Shown: positions 19,167 to 28,988 of the stretch, in pieces | How positions within the stretch are numbered: the stretch's first letter is position 1 | Layout of the letters: every line of letters begins with the position of its first letter | The notes under the pieces: model-generated | The model's database searches: none | Told to the model about the DNA's origin: nothing | What the model saw: only the letters and a program-made list of their open reading frames with translations | Made by a program: the position numbers and the translations under genes | Source of the DNA: Blastocatellia bacterium | Lineage (GTDB): Bacteria; Acidobacteriota; Blastocatellia; Chloracidobacteriales; JADJPF01 | Direction: 5' to 3' | Length of the DNA: 64,000 nt | NCBI GenBank assembly: GCA_025057015.1 | Contig: JANWYG010000019.1 | Span: 62,001-126,000, forward strand

Positions 19167-19184
19167 GGCCACCTTAGGGTGGCC
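19167..19184 (+). other. Perfect hairpin between pilC and pilS
   Basis: GGCCACC, loop TTAG, GGTGGCC: a seven-base-pair perfect stem between the pilC stop and the pilS start (19198). There is no T-run after it, so it is not a classical terminator; it may reduce read-through, protect an RNA end or hinder pilS translation. Confidence 0.6.
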
Positions 19185-19197
19185 TCATCCTAGGCCT

Positions 19198-20817
19198 ATG
19201 CGTAACAAGCTCATTTGGCTGATAGCGTCAAGGCTCACTATCACTCTAGTACTGCTAGGTACTTCTTCTATACTGAATATTCTCACCCCAGTAGCAGATC
19301 TTGTAAATGTTTTTATAGGCACGACTCTGATAGTCGGGCTGATATCTATCATATATGGGCTGGCAATAAAGCTTTTCAGCAGCTATGCTATTCAGGCATA
19401 TTTCCAGATAGTTGTAGACATACTTATCGTAAGCTTTATCGTATACAGAACGATTGCGATAGAGAAATCTTTTGCAGCTCTCTATTTGGTAGTGGTTTTG
19501 GCTGCTAGTATAGTTCTTTCTCGTGTAGGCGTATTGGCTACTGCTGCTGCCTGCGTGTTTTCTTACTTAGTCATCCTACTAGCTGTCTATTATGGGTTTG
19601 CTGGAGAGACTACTTACCTTATGCCAGAACAAAGTGCCCCTTTGTATATAATAGCTATGCTTGTCATAGGCATAGTCGGTGGGCAGATATCTGAGCGATT
19701 AAGGTCGAGTAACGTAGAACTCGACCGTGCTGCAAAACATCTTGCTAACTTGCAAGCTTTTAACGAGCGCATAATAGAAAGCATTCACAGTGGGCTTGTC
19801 ACTACAGATCTCAGTGGGAGAATATTGTCGTTTAATAGAGCAGCAGAAGAGCTGACCGGATTTAAGGCTTCTCAGGTGATAAACAGGCATTTGTTTGATA
19901 TATTTCCCGAAGTCAGGCAAGAGATTTCTTTTGAGGAAGTGCTTTCAAAGCCAAAACGCTTTACTGTTGTCTGTGCTTCTGCAAGAGGCAAGCAGATGCA
20001 TCTTGGTATGACGACTTCGCCTCTTTCAGGCGAGATAGGCGACATGCGTGGATTAGTGGTGTCTTTTCAAGATCTTACGGAAATCATAAAGTTGGAGCAA
20101 GAAATACGCCGGCGTGATAGACTAGCAGCTATGGGTAAAATAGCTGCTGGTATAGCTCATGAGATAAGAAATCCTCTTGCTGCTATGCGCGGATCTATAC
20201 AACTACTCCAAAGCGAACTTGAGCTCAATGAAGACCAAGCTCATTTGATGGCTATCGTCTTGAGAGAGTCGGATAGGTTGGACAAAATAGTGAGTGACTT
20301 CTTGGCATACGCCAGACCTGCACCAATCAATATTGAAGAGTTTGACTTGACAAGCCTTGTAAAAGAGACTGTCTCGCTTGTATGCTATTCTGCGGAGTAT
20401 GACGCAAAGCAACATCGCTTGGTTACTGACTTACCAAGTTCGCTACAGATTAGGGCAGATCCTAATCAGCTTCGGCAAGTGGTTTGGAACCTAGCGAAAA
20501 ATGCCTTGCAGGCGATGCCTTACGGCGGTACTCTGACAATTTCTGTAAAACTTCTCGGAGAAGAAGATGTAGAATTGAGAGTAAGAGATACCGGAGTTGG
20601 TATGAAGCCAGAAGAGTTGGAACGTATATTTGAACCGTTTAACTCTTCCAAGCAAGGTGGTACAGGACTAGGACTTGCTATAGTTTATCAAATTGTCTCC
20701 GATCACAAGGGCCAAATTAGTGTCGACAGCGTACCAGAGCAGGGAACAACTTTTACGATTATCTTGCCTAAGGCTAGAGTGCTGCATCCGATAGATACTT
20801 TGAGCGATGCTAAATAG
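19198..20817 (+). CDS. pilS: PilS-type sensor histidine kinase
   Basis: Membrane sensor of 539 residues. About six hydrophobic segments occupy residues 1-170 as in PilS, followed by a short coiled coil, a PAS domain (about 190-300, with TDLSGRILSFNRAAEELTG), and a HisKA/ATPase core. The phosphorylated His is in the box GIAHEIRNPLAAMRG near 320; the N box is NLAKNALQAMP near 430, and a G box GTGLGLAIVYQIV lies near 485. It is two bases from the pilR start, so the pair is co-translated. The usual role in this family is controlling pilin transcription through the sigma-54 regulator PilR. Confidence 0.88.
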   Translation: MRNKLIWLIASRLTITLVLLGTSSILNILTPVADLVNVFIGTTLIVGLISIIYGLAIKLFSSYAIQAYFQIVVDILIVSFIVYRTIAIEKSFAALYLVVVLAASIVLSRVGVLATAAACVFSYLVILLAVYYGFAGETTYLMPEQSAPLYIIAMLVIGIVGGQISERLRSSNVELDRAAKHLANLQAFNERIIESIHSGLVTTDLSGRILSFNRAAEELTGFKASQVINRHLFDIFPEVRQEISFEEVLSKPKRFTVVCASARGKQMHLGMTTSPLSGEIGDMRGLVVSFQDLTEIIKLEQEIRRRDRLAAMGKIAAGIAHEIRNPLAAMRGSIQLLQSELELNEDQAHLMAIVLRESDRLDKIVSDFLAYARPAPINIEEFDLTSLVKETVSLVCYSAEYDAKQHRLVTDLPSSLQIRADPNQLRQVVWNLAKNALQAMPYGGTLTISVKLLGEEDVELRVRDTGVGMKPEELERIFEPFNSSKQGGTGLGLAIVYQIVSDHKGQISVDSVPEQGTTFTIILPKARVLHPIDTLSDAK

Positions 20818-20819
20818 CT

Positions 20820-22226
20820 ATGTATAAAATTTTAGTAGTAGATGATGAAAGAAGCATGCGTGAACTGCTCGAACGGGTATTTTCGCGGCAGGGCTACACT
20901 GTTAGAGTCGCTGATAATGGAAGTTTGGCCATTCAGATGCTTAAGTCGAGCTTTTTTGATTTGGTTATCTCCGACGTGAGAATGCCCGGCTTGAGTGGAA
21001 TGGAGCTCTTACAGCTTTGTCGCGAAGTCTCACCTGATACGGTGTGCGTCCTAATGACCGCATTTGCTACTATAGCTAGTGCCCGAGAAGCTTTCAAAAT
21101 GGGCGCTGATGATTTCATACAAAAACCGTTCGATATAGATGAATTGAAGGTAGTAGTAGCGAAGGCTCTTGAGAAGAGCCGGCTGAGACAGGAGAACGCA
21201 TTGCTTAAGCGCGAGCTGAAAGATCGCGGCAAGATTGAAAACATCATAGGCCATTCTCGCGCGATGCAAGAAGTGTTCAAGATGCTGCACGATGTCGCTT
21301 CTACGGCAAGCACTGTGCTTATCTATGGTGAATCTGGTACAGGAAAAGAGTTGATAGCTCGGGCTGTACATAACCTTAGTCCTCGCTCTAACGCTCCTTT
21401 TGTCTCGGTCAATTGTGGGGCATTCACAGAAACTCTGCTAGAATCGGAACTATTCGGCTACGTCAAGGGAGCTTTTACCGGAGCACAGACAAATCGAAAG
21501 GGACTGTTTGAGGCAGCAAACGGAGGCACGATCTTTCTGGATGAGATTTCTGAAATGACGCCAGCTATGCAGGTCAAACTCTTGCGGGTCTTACAAGAAA
21601 AGAAGGTTAGACCTGTGGGCAGTGTCGAAGAAATACCTGTTGACACTCGGGTAGTCGCTGCCACGAACCGTGACCTTGCTCAAATGGTCGAAGAAAAACT
21701 CTTCAGGCATGATTTGTACTATAGGGTCAACATAATACAGATCAAATTGCCCCCTCTCAGGGAGCGTAAGGAAGATATACCTCTGCTGGCAGAACACTTC
21801 CTCAAAAAATTCGCTGCCAGCGCAGGTAAGCAGATAGACTCTGTGTCCGAAGAAGCAATGAGATATCTGGAAAACTACGATTGGCCGGGCAACGTAAGGG
21901 AGCTAGAAAATGCTATAGAACGGGCCGTAGCCTTTGAACAAAGCCGACAGATACAGCCTGAGCGCTTGCCAGAAACTATTCTAAAGTATAGCCCTAGTAG
22001 GCTACGTACATACTTTTCGCTGCCCGAAGAAGGCATAGATCTGGAAAAATACTTGTCGGAGCTAGAAAAGACGTTTGTTTTGGAAGCTTTGCGCAAGACT
22101 ATGGGCAATCAAACCAAGGCAGCTGATTTACTTCGCCTGCCAGTGCGTAGCTTGCGACACTTATTAGACAAGCATAAGATCAGACATACGGCATCTATGC
22201 TGCGAGAGGGAATCGATAAAAACTAG
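20820..22226 (+). CDS. pilR: Sigma-54-dependent response regulator PilR/NtrC family
   Basis: Response regulator of 468 residues with three domains. Receiver: residues 1-120, acidic pair at DDE and phospho-acceptor Asp in VISDVRMPG near 52. AAA+ sigma-54 activation domain: Walker A GESGTGKE near 171, GAFTGA loop that contacts sigma-54 near 217, Walker B GGTIFLDEISEM near 234. C-terminal Fis-type helix-turn-helix: NQTKAADLLRLPVRSLRHLL near 430. Two bases after pilS. No pilA gene lies in the window, so its target is elsewhere. Confidence 0.92.
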   Translation: MYKILVVDDERSMRELLERVFSRQGYTVRVADNGSLAIQMLKSSFFDLVISDVRMPGLSGMELLQLCREVSPDTVCVLMTAFATIASAREAFKMGADDFIQKPFDIDELKVVVAKALEKSRLRQENALLKRELKDRGKIENIIGHSRAMQEVFKMLHDVASTASTVLIYGESGTGKELIARAVHNLSPRSNAPFVSVNCGAFTETLLESELFGYVKGAFTGAQTNRKGLFEAANGGTIFLDEISEMTPAMQVKLLRVLQEKKVRPVGSVEEIPVDTRVVAATNRDLAQMVEEKLFRHDLYYRVNIIQIKLPPLRERKEDIPLLAEHFLKKFAASAGKQIDSVSEEAMRYLENYDWPGNVRELENAIERAVAFEQSRQIQPERLPETILKYSPSRLRTYFSLPEEGIDLEKYLSELEKTFVLEALRKTMGNQTKAADLLRLPVRSLRHLLDKHKIRHTASMLREGIDKN

Positions 22227-22297
22227 GCAACTTTATGTACTGAGCTCTGCATCCTACAAGAAGCAGTTGCTTCTAGTTCGATGCGCAAGCATTTGAG

Positions 22298-22840
22298 GTG
22301 GTCTTACAGAAAACAGATTACGAACTTGCTATCGCTGCTGCAAAAGGTGACCTTACTGCCTTTGAGGAGCTCTATCGTAGACATAGCCGCAAGGTCTACA
22401 ACTTGTGTATGAGAATGACATGCAATAAGTCTGAAGCGGAAGATCTGACGCAGGAAGTCTTCATACAACTGTATCGCAGAATAGGTAGCTACAGAGGTGA
22501 AGCTGCATTTACCACATGGCTTCACAGACTAGCGGTAAATCAAGTGTTGATGAAGCTCAGAAAAAGCCAGTTCCGCTTTGAGACAACTACCGAGGATGGA
22601 GAACTACCTCTACCCGAAGAGACGGAGGCAGCTTTGCCTCTGATAGATAGTATAGCTTTGGATAAAGCGATAGCAAGCTTGCCCGTGGGCTATAGAACCA
22701 TATTCATTCTCCATGACGTCGAGGGGTATGAGCATGAAGAAATAGCTAAGATTCTTGGCATAAGCGTCGGCACCTCGAAGTCACAGCTTCATAAGGCACG
22801 TTTAAAACTCCGTAAAATATTGAGGGGTGTGAACTCATGA
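22298..22840 (+). CDS. ECF-type RNA polymerase sigma factor
   Basis: Extracytoplasmic-function sigma factor (180 residues). Region 2 is [19 protein letters not shown] followed by the conserved [11 protein letters not shown]; region 4 is [28 protein letters not shown] with a helix-turn-helix. The start is a GTG at 22298 with a GAGG very close in front, and no better in-frame start exists after the stop at 22274-22276. The four-base ATGA overlap with the anti-sigma gene is the usual arrangement that keeps the two in balance. Stimulus unknown. Confidence 0.9.
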   Translation: MVLQKTDYELAIAAAKGDLTAFEELYRRHSRKVYNLCMRMTCNKSEAEDLTQEVFIQLYRRIGSYRGEAAFTTWLHRLAVNQVLMKLRKSQFRFETTTEDGELPLPEETEAALPLIDSIALDKAIASLPVGYRTIFILHDVEGYEHEEIAKILGISVGTSKSQLHKARLKLRKILRGVNS

Positions 22841-23481
22841 AGTGTTCAGAATGTCAAGAGATGCTCTCCGAGTTTATAGATGACGAGTTAATACCAGATA
22901 AAAGACGTGAAGTTAGCGCCCATTTAGCTGTGTGTGCTAACTGCGAAATAGTCTATAATGACCTTTCTCAAATAGTACTAGCAAGTAGAAACTTGCCAGA
23001 GCTTGCAGTTAGAACAGAACTGTGGGATGAACTTCACAACAAGTTGCAAACAAAAAGTCGGCTTCGAACGCTCGTGCAGGCTGCCTGGACATATAGGCTG
23101 AATCTTGCTGTTGGTCTACCCCATGTCGCTTGCTTGCTCCTAATTGTAGGAGGTTTTGGCTGGTCGCTTCTGAGCTCCCTTGAACAACCAAAGAAACCTG
23201 TACCTGTGACGAAACCTGTCCTGTTGAAAGTCATGCAGCCGGAAGAAGCCGAAGTGTGTAACTCTATAGACAGACTGATGCATACACTACAGCGTCGCAA
23301 GGATAGATGGGATCCGTCGTTACAACATTCCTTCCAGCGTAGCCTGCTAATAGTTGACCAGGCTATACAGGAAACCAAACAACTGTTTGAACGTAACCCT
23401 GATGACCGCATCGCTTATGAGATGATGATGCTGTCTTACAAAGAGAAAGTACGTCTCTTGGAGCAGTTTTCTGACTTTTAG
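22837..23481 (+). CDS. Zinc-finger anti-sigma factor, membrane-anchored
   Basis: 214-residue partner of the preceding sigma factor. The N-terminus has the zinc anti-sigma motif: Cys3 and Cys6 ([10 protein letters not shown]), His29 (AHLAVCANC) and the CxxC at 33-36. One membrane segment lies near 90-110 ([21 protein letters not shown]), so the C-terminal 100 residues are probably periplasmic and helical. Starts inside the sigma gene stop (ATGA). The DUF4097-like gene follows seven bases later and is likely part of the same transcript. Confidence 0.85.
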   Translation: MKCSECQEMLSEFIDDELIPDKRREVSAHLAVCANCEIVYNDLSQIVLASRNLPELAVRTELWDELHNKLQTKSRLRTLVQAAWTYRLNLAVGLPHVACLLLIVGGFGWSLLSSLEQPKKPVPVTKPVLLKVMQPEEAEVCNSIDRLMHTLQRRKDRWDPSLQHSFQRSLLIVDQAIQETKQLFERNPDDRIAYEMMMLSYKEKVRLLEQFSDF

Positions 23482-23487
23482 AGGGCT

Positions 23488-24165
23488 ATGTTGCTGCTTC
23501 TGGTATTCCTTTCTCTTGTTGAAGACAAGTACACACGGGTCTTTAAGGTAGACTCGGATGCTGTGGTACTCAAAATTACTAACGCCGCCGGCTCTATCAC
23601 GGTGAAATCTTGGACCAGACCGGAAGTGAAAGTGAGCGCTCTGGTTTCTGAAAAAAGTGCCGAGATTAAGGCTTCTCAGGTAGAGGATGAAATAACTATA
23701 AGCGTTGCCACCAATAAAATGTGCCCCGTAGAGTTTGAAGTGTACGCTCCTAAGGGCTGCGTGCTTGATCTCAGTTGTCTCCAATGTAGCATTACTATCG
23801 TTGGAATGAACGGCAAAATTTTGGCTCAGAATACCGACGGCCCAATTACTATCACTGATAGCACCAGCCAAAACATCACCGCAAAAAGTATTACCGGCGG
23901 CATTAACTACTCAGGTACTCTGGCAGAGCAGGGTATCTATCACTTCCATTCGGTAGAAAACCTTGTAGAAGTAGTCCTCAACCCGCAAAGTACGTTTACG
24001 TTGATGGCAACTGCTACCGCTGGTTCGATTGACCTTGGCAGCTTTCAGATGAGTGAGGTTACTTCGCATGGAAAATGGGTAGCTGGTAGATATGGCACAG
24101 GAAAAGCTTCGCTCAACCTCTCTACACATCGCGGCAAGATCAGGCTCGTGAAAGCTAATAAATAG
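23488..24165 (+). CDS. DUF4097-like beta-repeat protein
   Basis: 225 residues. After a hydrophobic start of about 10 residues the sequence is almost all short beta strands with recurrent N/S-G turns (ITNAAGSITVKSW, NTDGPITITDS, ITGGINYSGTL, TATAGSIDLGSF), the beta-helix pattern of DUF4097 proteins, which are often encoded beside ECF sigma/anti-sigma pairs. The signal sequence is too short to be convincing, so location is unclear. Its end overlaps the convergent oxidoreductase gene by 11 bases. Confidence 0.65.
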   Translation: MLLLLVFLSLVEDKYTRVFKVDSDAVVLKITNAAGSITVKSWTRPEVKVSALVSEKSAEIKASQVEDEITISVATNKMCPVEFEVYAPKGCVLDLSCLQCSITIVGMNGKILAQNTDGPITITDSTSQNITAKSITGGINYSGTLAEQGIYHFHSVENLVEVVLNPQSTFTLMATATAGSIDLGSFQMSEVTSHGKWVAGRYGTGKASLNLSTHRGKIRLVKANK

Positions 24166-25108
24166 CTGCTAGACCTATTTTCTTACCGTGCTCAGCTATT
24201 TTCTCGATAACTCTTAGGGCAAGTTCCAGAGCACGTTTACCGTCTTCTCCAGTTACTCGTGGAGGTTGACCGTCCTTCACTGACGCTAGAAAAGCCTCTA
24301 GCTCGAGCCTGAGCGGCTCTGCCGGTTCTACAGATAAATGCCTGGCTATGACTTCCAGCAAACCTTCGGATTTTTTGAGACTTGCTACTATGGCTTCTTG
24401 TCTGACATAGTCGATCGAGATGTAGTCATTCGGTTGAAATAGCCGCATCTTGCGCAACTTTTCGTTAGAGATACGGCTGGCCGTAAGATTAGCTATGCAT
24501 CCGTTATCGAACTCTATTCTAGCATTAGCTATGTCTATACGGTTTGTTATAACAGCGATCCCAGCAGCTTGTACTGAAGCTACCGGTGAGTCTACCATAG
24601 ACAACACTATGTCTATGTCGTGGATCATTAAGTCCATTACTACATCTATATCTAGACTGCGTGCAGAAAAAGCGCTGAGGCGATGCCCTTCGAAAAAAAG
24701 TGGAGTGGTCACTATTCTTCTTGCTGCAATTATAGCAGGATTAAACCGCTCTACATGTCCTACTTGTAAGCATAAGCTCTTTCGAGCGGCTAGTTTTATC
24801 AGCTCTTCAGCTTCTTGCAATGAACCAGTTATAGGTTTTTCTATCAAAACCGAAACGCCGCTCTCAAGTAAAGTTTTGGCGACTCTGTAGTGTTCTACTG
24901 TGGGCACTGCTACGCTTGCTGCAGCTAGATCTAGACGTGCCAAGTCCTGGTATGAACGATAGTACTGAGTGCCATACTTAGCTGCAATGCTACGACCTCG
25001 CTCTTCGTTGATATCGCAAATACCTACAAGTTCTACACCTTGCATCTCCGCATAGATGCGAGCATGATGCTTACCGAGATGCCCTGCTCCGACAACTGCT
25101 ACTTTCAT
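24155..25108 (-). CDS. Gfo/Idh/MocA family NAD(P)-dependent oxidoreductase
   Basis: 317 residues. N-terminal Rossmann fold with VVGAGHLGKHHARIYAEM, then CDINEERG, and the EKPITGSLQEAEELI motif near residue 92, whose Lys is catalytic in the family. The C-terminal alpha/beta domain carries VMDLMIHDIDIVLSMV. The family oxidises or reduces sugars and nucleotide sugars; several bacterial members beside lipid A genes act on UDP-GlcNAc-derived sugars, but this cannot be told here. ATGA overlap with the end of dxr shows they are co-translated. Confidence 0.85.
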   Translation of the reverse strand: MKVAVVGAGHLGKHHARIYAEMQGVELVGICDINEERGRSIAAKYGTQYYRSYQDLARLDLAAASVAVPTVEHYRVAKTLLESGVSVLIEKPITGSLQEAEELIKLAARKSLCLQVGHVERFNPAIIAARRIVTTPLFFEGHRLSAFSARSLDIDVVMDLMIHDIDIVLSMVDSPVASVQAAGIAVITNRIDIANARIEFDNGCIANLTASRISNEKLRKMRLFQPNDYISIDYVRQEAIVASLKKSEGLLEVIARHLSVEPAEPLRLELEAFLASVKDGQPPRVTGEDGKRALELALRVIEKIAEHGKKIGLAAIY

Positions 25109-26277
25109 CTGATCCTTGTCCTGATGTATTCATTGCAGAAGTATCTTGTAGCTTTATCTTCCTCTAATACTTGCTCTACTGATTCGACACGGCCTACGCC
25201 GTAAGTCTCTATCCTATCTAGTGCCACTTTAACTACTTCTGCAATATCGGTAAACTTGATTCTTTCTTCTAAAAAGGCCTCTACCGCCACTTCGTTTGCA
25301 GCGTTGAGTACTGCCGGAGCAAGCCCTCCTAGCCTGAGCGCACGGTAAGCAAGTTGTATGGCAGGGAAGCGGTCACTTGGCGGACTGTAAAATTCTAGCC
25401 GTCCTATAGACGCTAAATCTAGCCTGGGTAAATTAAGCGGCAGCCGTTCAGGATAAGTCAGTGCATACTGTATCGGCAATCGCATGTCAGTCTTGCCCAT
25501 TTGAGCTATTACCGATCCGTCAATTAGTTCTATCAGCGAATGAACTATTGACTGCGGATGGATAAGTATGTCTATCTGATCAGCAGCAAAACCGAACAAC
25601 CACCGAGCTTCTATTACCTCTAGACCTTTGTTCATCATCGTAGCCGAATCGATAGTGATCTTTCTGCCCATCTGCCAAGTCGGATGCTTTAAGGCTTGAG
25701 CTACGCTGACTTTGGCAAGTTCTTCTGCAGGAGTCAGAAAAAACGGACCTCCTGATGCAGTAAGTATCAACTTTCGTACCTCTCGTTTGTTTTCTCCTCT
25801 AAGACATTGATGCAGCGCATTATGCTCGCTATCTATAGGCAGTATTTCTGCACCGTGCTTGGCAGCCTCTAAGGTCATCAGCTCACCAGCCATGACAAGC
25901 GGCTCTTTGTTTGCGATGCAGACACGTTTGCCGCTGCGTATGGCCATTAAAGTAGGCAAAAGGCCTAAAGCTCCGACTGTGGCTGAAACGACTATCTTTG
26001 CCGCAGGATGAGTTGCTACAGCACATAGACCTGCCGTGCCATGGACAATCTCGGGTAGTTTTTTTAACCGAACTTTGAGTGAGTTAGCCAGTACTTCTGC
26101 ATATTTTGCGTCGCTTATGGAAACTAGCTCTGGCTGGTATCTTTCTATCTGCTCGGCAAATAGCTCGATGTTTGAGCCTGCTGACATTGCTACTACCTTA
26201 AACTCGAGTCGGGCAACCACGTCTAAGGTGTTCTTTCCTATCGAGCCAGTAGCTCCTAATAAAGCAACAGTAGTCAT
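25105..26277 (-). CDS. dxr: 1-deoxy-D-xylulose-5-phosphate reductoisomerase
   Basis: Second enzyme of the MEP isoprenoid pathway: converts deoxyxylulose phosphate to methylerythritol phosphate with NADPH. 390 residues, normal. NADPH site GATGSIGKNTLDV at 8-20; the metal/substrate motif DSEHNALHQCL near 150; the flexible loop and catalytic region HPTWQMGRKITIDSATMMNKGLEVIEARWLF (described by position near 205-232). The ATG at 26277 has GAGGCTAAC just upstream. Sits between the glycine-zipper protein and the oxidoreductase on the same strand. Confidence 0.96.
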   Translation of the reverse strand: MTTVALLGATGSIGKNTLDVVARLEFKVVAMSAGSNIELFAEQIERYQPELVSISDAKYAEVLANSLKVRLKKLPEIVHGTAGLCAVATHPAAKIVVSATVGALGLLPTLMAIRSGKRVCIANKEPLVMAGELMTLEAAKHGAEILPIDSEHNALHQCLRGENKREVRKLILTASGGPFFLTPAEELAKVSVAQALKHPTWQMGRKITIDSATMMNKGLEVIEARWLFGFAADQIDILIHPQSIVHSLIELIDGSVIAQMGKTDMRLPIQYALTYPERLPLNLPRLDLASIGRLEFYSPPSDRFPAIQLAYRALRLGGLAPAVLNAANEVAVEAFLEERIKFTDIAEVVKVALDRIETYGVGRVESVEQVLEEDKATRYFCNEYIRTRIR

Positions 26278-26327
26278 GTTAGCCTCTGAGTTTCGGCTAT
26301 GATAATACAGCTTATAGGCGATTTAAA

Positions 26328-27407
26328 CTACCTTCGAATATATCCAGCGTTGGGTATCTTCAGAGGTCTACTGAGATATAGCCCTAAGAGCGTTCCTTTC
26401 GGCAACTTGGCTTCTGGGCCTTTAGTCAGCATAGAGCCTAAAGCTCCTGCACCGGCGCCTATAGCTGCACCTATGCCTGCAGCCTTACTGCCGCCAACAA
26501 TGGCACCTATAGCGGCGCCAGTGGCCGCTCCACTACCTATGAAAATTGCAACCCGCTTCCCCGCCTTTGAAGTTATCCGCCCCTCACTGTCTATCTGTCG
26601 GTCTATAGGTCTAATTTCTGCCACTATAGGAATAGTTCGTCCGGAGGGTAAAACTAGCTTTTCGAAAGCGATAGCTAGCTTGCCAGGCTTGTTACCTTTT
26701 TCTGCCGGTGTAACAAACGTAATTCTGCCCTGTACAGGCGTGCCTGCCGGCAAGATCTTGTGTGAGTCTGCTACTAGCTCGTCTACAGTTGCTGCTTTAA
26801 ATTCATCACCTACGCGAGCAGTTTCTGAAGAAAGAGTCGTTTCAAGTTTGACCCGTATTAGCGTGTCGGTTTCAACTACGATCTCGCTGCGTGTTACTCG
26901 AATCTTGCTCTGTTGGCTGTCCTTTGTAGGTTCGGCTTCTGCCGACGAAGGACAATCGCAAGGCAGCTTTATTTCCGCAAAATCATAGGAGTTGGAACCT
27001 TTTGCTAACCAATACCCTTCTACAGGTGCACACTCGCTCTTCAGTAGCAGTTTATGAGCTCTGTCTCCTAGATAAGTGCCATCGCCGTCTGGTGTCAGTT
27101 GATACGAAGGTCTTAAGCGTAGTTCGTGTATGTCCTGAGCTAGAATTGGTTCATATCTAGAAATCTTGTCGTCGATAGACCAGTCTGTAATGGCTATTGC
27201 TTTGTCTAGGCAGTCACGCTTGGGAAATATGAGTGAAAACGCTTCTAATTGACCGTACATAGCTTTTCCCAAGTCTACTTGTCTAAGGGTATACTCATAT
27301 TCATATCCACTGCTACTTTGGCGTATGTCTACTTGTATACTAAATCGAAACTCTTGTTGCCCATAGGCTACGCTCAAGAATAGTAGGAGCGATAGATATC
27401 TAAGCAT
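26328..27407 (-). CDS. Exported glycine-zipper protein
   Basis: 359 residues with a signal peptide (MLRYLSLLLFLSVAYGQ). The first 150 residues are beta-rich with paired cysteines. A middle region (about 180-270) reads like a TrbI/SH3-style beta module (GDEFKAATVDELVAD and LPAGTPVQGRITFV). A glycine zipper, alternating Gly/Ala in ATGAAIGAIVGGSKAAGIG, lies near 300-330 and may insert in a membrane. The Gly/Ala zone also creates a long but spurious frame on the plus strand. Function unknown; the name rests on the visible zipper only. Confidence 0.7.
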   Translation of the reverse strand: MLRYLSLLLFLSVAYGQQEFRFSIQVDIRQSSSGYEYEYTLRQVDLGKAMYGQLEAFSLIFPKRDCLDKAIAITDWSIDDKISRYEPILAQDIHELRLRPSYQLTPDGDGTYLGDRAHKLLLKSECAPVEGYWLAKGSNSYDFAEIKLPCDCPSSAEAEPTKDSQQSKIRVTRSEIVVETDTLIRVKLETTLSSETARVGDEFKAATVDELVADSHKILPAGTPVQGRITFVTPAEKGNKPGKLAIAFEKLVLPSGRTIPIVAEIRPIDRQIDSEGRITSKAGKRVAIFIGSGAATGAAIGAIVGGSKAAGIGAAIGAGAGALGSMLTKGPEAKLPKGTLLGLYLSRPLKIPNAGYIRR

Positions 27408-27495
27408 TTTGCACCTCTTGAGCCAAGTTTACGAAGGCTCGTTTCTAGTCGATGTTTAGTTAGTTGAGCTGGTTGTCGGTTTAGTTTGATACAAG

Positions 27496-28017
27496 TTAGT
27501 TTTGGTACAAGAGATAAACTATTACTAGAGCAAATAGCGAGAATATCACTAGAGCGGATATGACAAAATGTTTGAATGATTCCTGTAATGCTGCAGTTTG
27601 CTCTTTGAGCAGCTTTAGTTCTTTTCGCAGCATTTCCAGGTCTTGTTGCCAAACCATCAACTGTTCGTTTGTCGATTTCTGTAGACTGTAGTGTACTTCT
27701 TTAGCTTTGCTAAGCAGGTCACTAGCTTCTTTTGCGAGGTCTTTACAGCTTTGTTCTGCTGCTTTTACTTCCTTTATGGAATTGTCAAAGAATAGCTGTT
27801 GTTGCTTAGCACTGAGCTTAAGTTCCTCTAGCGCAGAGGATATCTGTTGGTTAAACGAAGCTTGACGATCAAACCTTTCGTCTATTGATTTGAAAGTTTC
27901 CCGGAATGTAATCGCTTCATCTACGTTTTTTATTGCTGCACGGGTTTTGTCAATAGCTTTTCTAAGAAAGCCGGTCTTCTGCTTTTTCTCGATTGCGAGA
28001 TTATCATCGGTCGACAT
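27496..28017 (-). CDS. Coiled-coil protein with C-terminal membrane anchor
   Basis: 173 residues. Most of the chain (20-145) is a heptad-patterned helix rich in Lys, Glu, Gln and Leu (ALEELKLSAKQQQLF...). One strong membrane segment ends the protein (FVISALVIFSLFALVIVYLLY), a tail-anchor-like layout. No signal peptide. It overlaps the end of the metallopeptidase gene by 14 bases. I do not recognise a family; likely an inner-membrane tethered scaffold. Confidence 0.65.
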   Translation of the reverse strand: MSTDDNLAIEKKQKTGFLRKAIDKTRAAIKNVDEAITFRETFKSIDERFDRQASFNQQISSALEELKLSAKQQQLFFDNSIKEVKAAEQSCKDLAKEASDLLSKAKEVHYSLQKSTNEQLMVWQQDLEMLRKELKLLKEQTAALQESFKHFVISALVIFSLFALVIVYLLYQN

Positions 28018-28981
28018 AATTTCTCTTGAGTACGGATGAAAAAATTTCCTTTTCTAGCTCTTCTAGAGTCTTGCCAGTGACTGCTTGTAGAGTAGCTTCG
28101 CCTGTAGGATCGTTTGCTACATTTTTTCTAAACTCCTCGTAGAACTTCTTCAGCAGACCAGCCTCTTGCAGGAAGTAGCAAACGAACCGGGCTTCGGCAT
28201 ATTTTCTCCCATCTTTATCATCATAAAACTCTTCCGTAGTAGTGCCGAGTAGCTGCTTTAACCGGATAGTGTTGTTAGAAACTATTGCTTCTTTGAGAAT
28301 ATCAAACCGCCAGTTATATAATCCGCAGATACGCCCCTCCGAAAGTTCGCTTTGCTCAAACAGCGAAGCAAATCCTTCATTGAACCAAGTAGGTGCGGCT
28401 GGAAAGTCTATATCTAACAGCGCATGAATCATCTCGTGGACTAAGGTTCCTCTTCCGGAAGAGTAGTTGACCACTACCGCAGCTTTGTCATAACGGTAAT
28501 AACCGTAGGGTGTTGTAGGACTTTCGTCAAGCAGTTTCCTACTGTAGTTCAGGTAGTCGGCATGATCTTTGAATATGTAGAGCGTATATATCTTGTCTGG
28601 AATTGTATCAAAGTAGTCCCTGTACAGAGCGTTAAAGCTGGCCTTGATGGTAAAATCTTTCAGCTCATCCAACTCTTCGCTTCTCAAGTTGGTGACCATT
28701 ACGAAGGGCCCTATGCTTTCTATGACAAAGCTGCTATCGAGCTGCTTACGTAGCTGTAGACATCTGCTTTCTATTTCTCGCTGTGGTATACTGTGTTGCA
28801 GTAGGTAGTCAAATGTAGGATTTGGGGACTTCTTATCGAACCGCTTAAGTTCAGGTCTGAGGCTATAAGCAGTCTTCTTTGGCGGGAGCTTAGTTTCGAC
28901 TTCGTTGCCTATGGGTCTAGACCTGCAGGCACAGCTACAAAGGATGAATCCTATTGCTAGGAAGACGCTTTTGCTGCGCAT
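28004..28981 (-). CDS. Zinc metallopeptidase lipoprotein (HExxH family)
   Basis: 325 residues from the ATG at 28981; an upstream in-frame TTG at 29005 is less likely because it would sit upstream of the -10 box. Start MRSKSVFLAIGFILCSC has a lipobox-like LCSC. The zinc motif HEMIH is at residues 182-186, and a third ligand is seen in WFNEGFASLFE about 20 residues later, giving the gluzincin layout. The chain otherwise lacks homology I can name. Likely a peptidase attached to the outer leaflet or inner membrane, but the substrate is unknown. Confidence 0.75.
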   Translation of the reverse strand: MRSKSVFLAIGFILCSCACRSRPIGNEVETKLPPKKTAYSLRPELKRFDKKSPNPTFDYLLQHSIPQREIESRCLQLRKQLDSSFVIESIGPFVMVTNLRSEELDELKDFTIKASFNALYRDYFDTIPDKIYTLYIFKDHADYLNYSRKLLDESPTTPYGYYRYDKAAVVVNYSSGRGTLVHEMIHALLDIDFPAAPTWFNEGFASLFEQSELSEGRICGLYNWRFDILKEAIVSNNTIRLKQLLGTTTEEFYDDKDGRKYAEARFVCYFLQEAGLLKKFYEEFRKNVANDPTGEATLQAVTGKTLEELEKEIFSSVLKRNYVDR

Positions 28982-28988
28982 GTAAAAT

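Noticed and set aside
26299-26988. Long open frame of 229 codons on the plus strand
   Set aside because: It runs opposite to the glycine-zipper gene; its Ala/Pro/Ile-rich product is the antisense of a Gly/Ala-rich stretch, and the minus-strand gene has a signal peptide and operon context.
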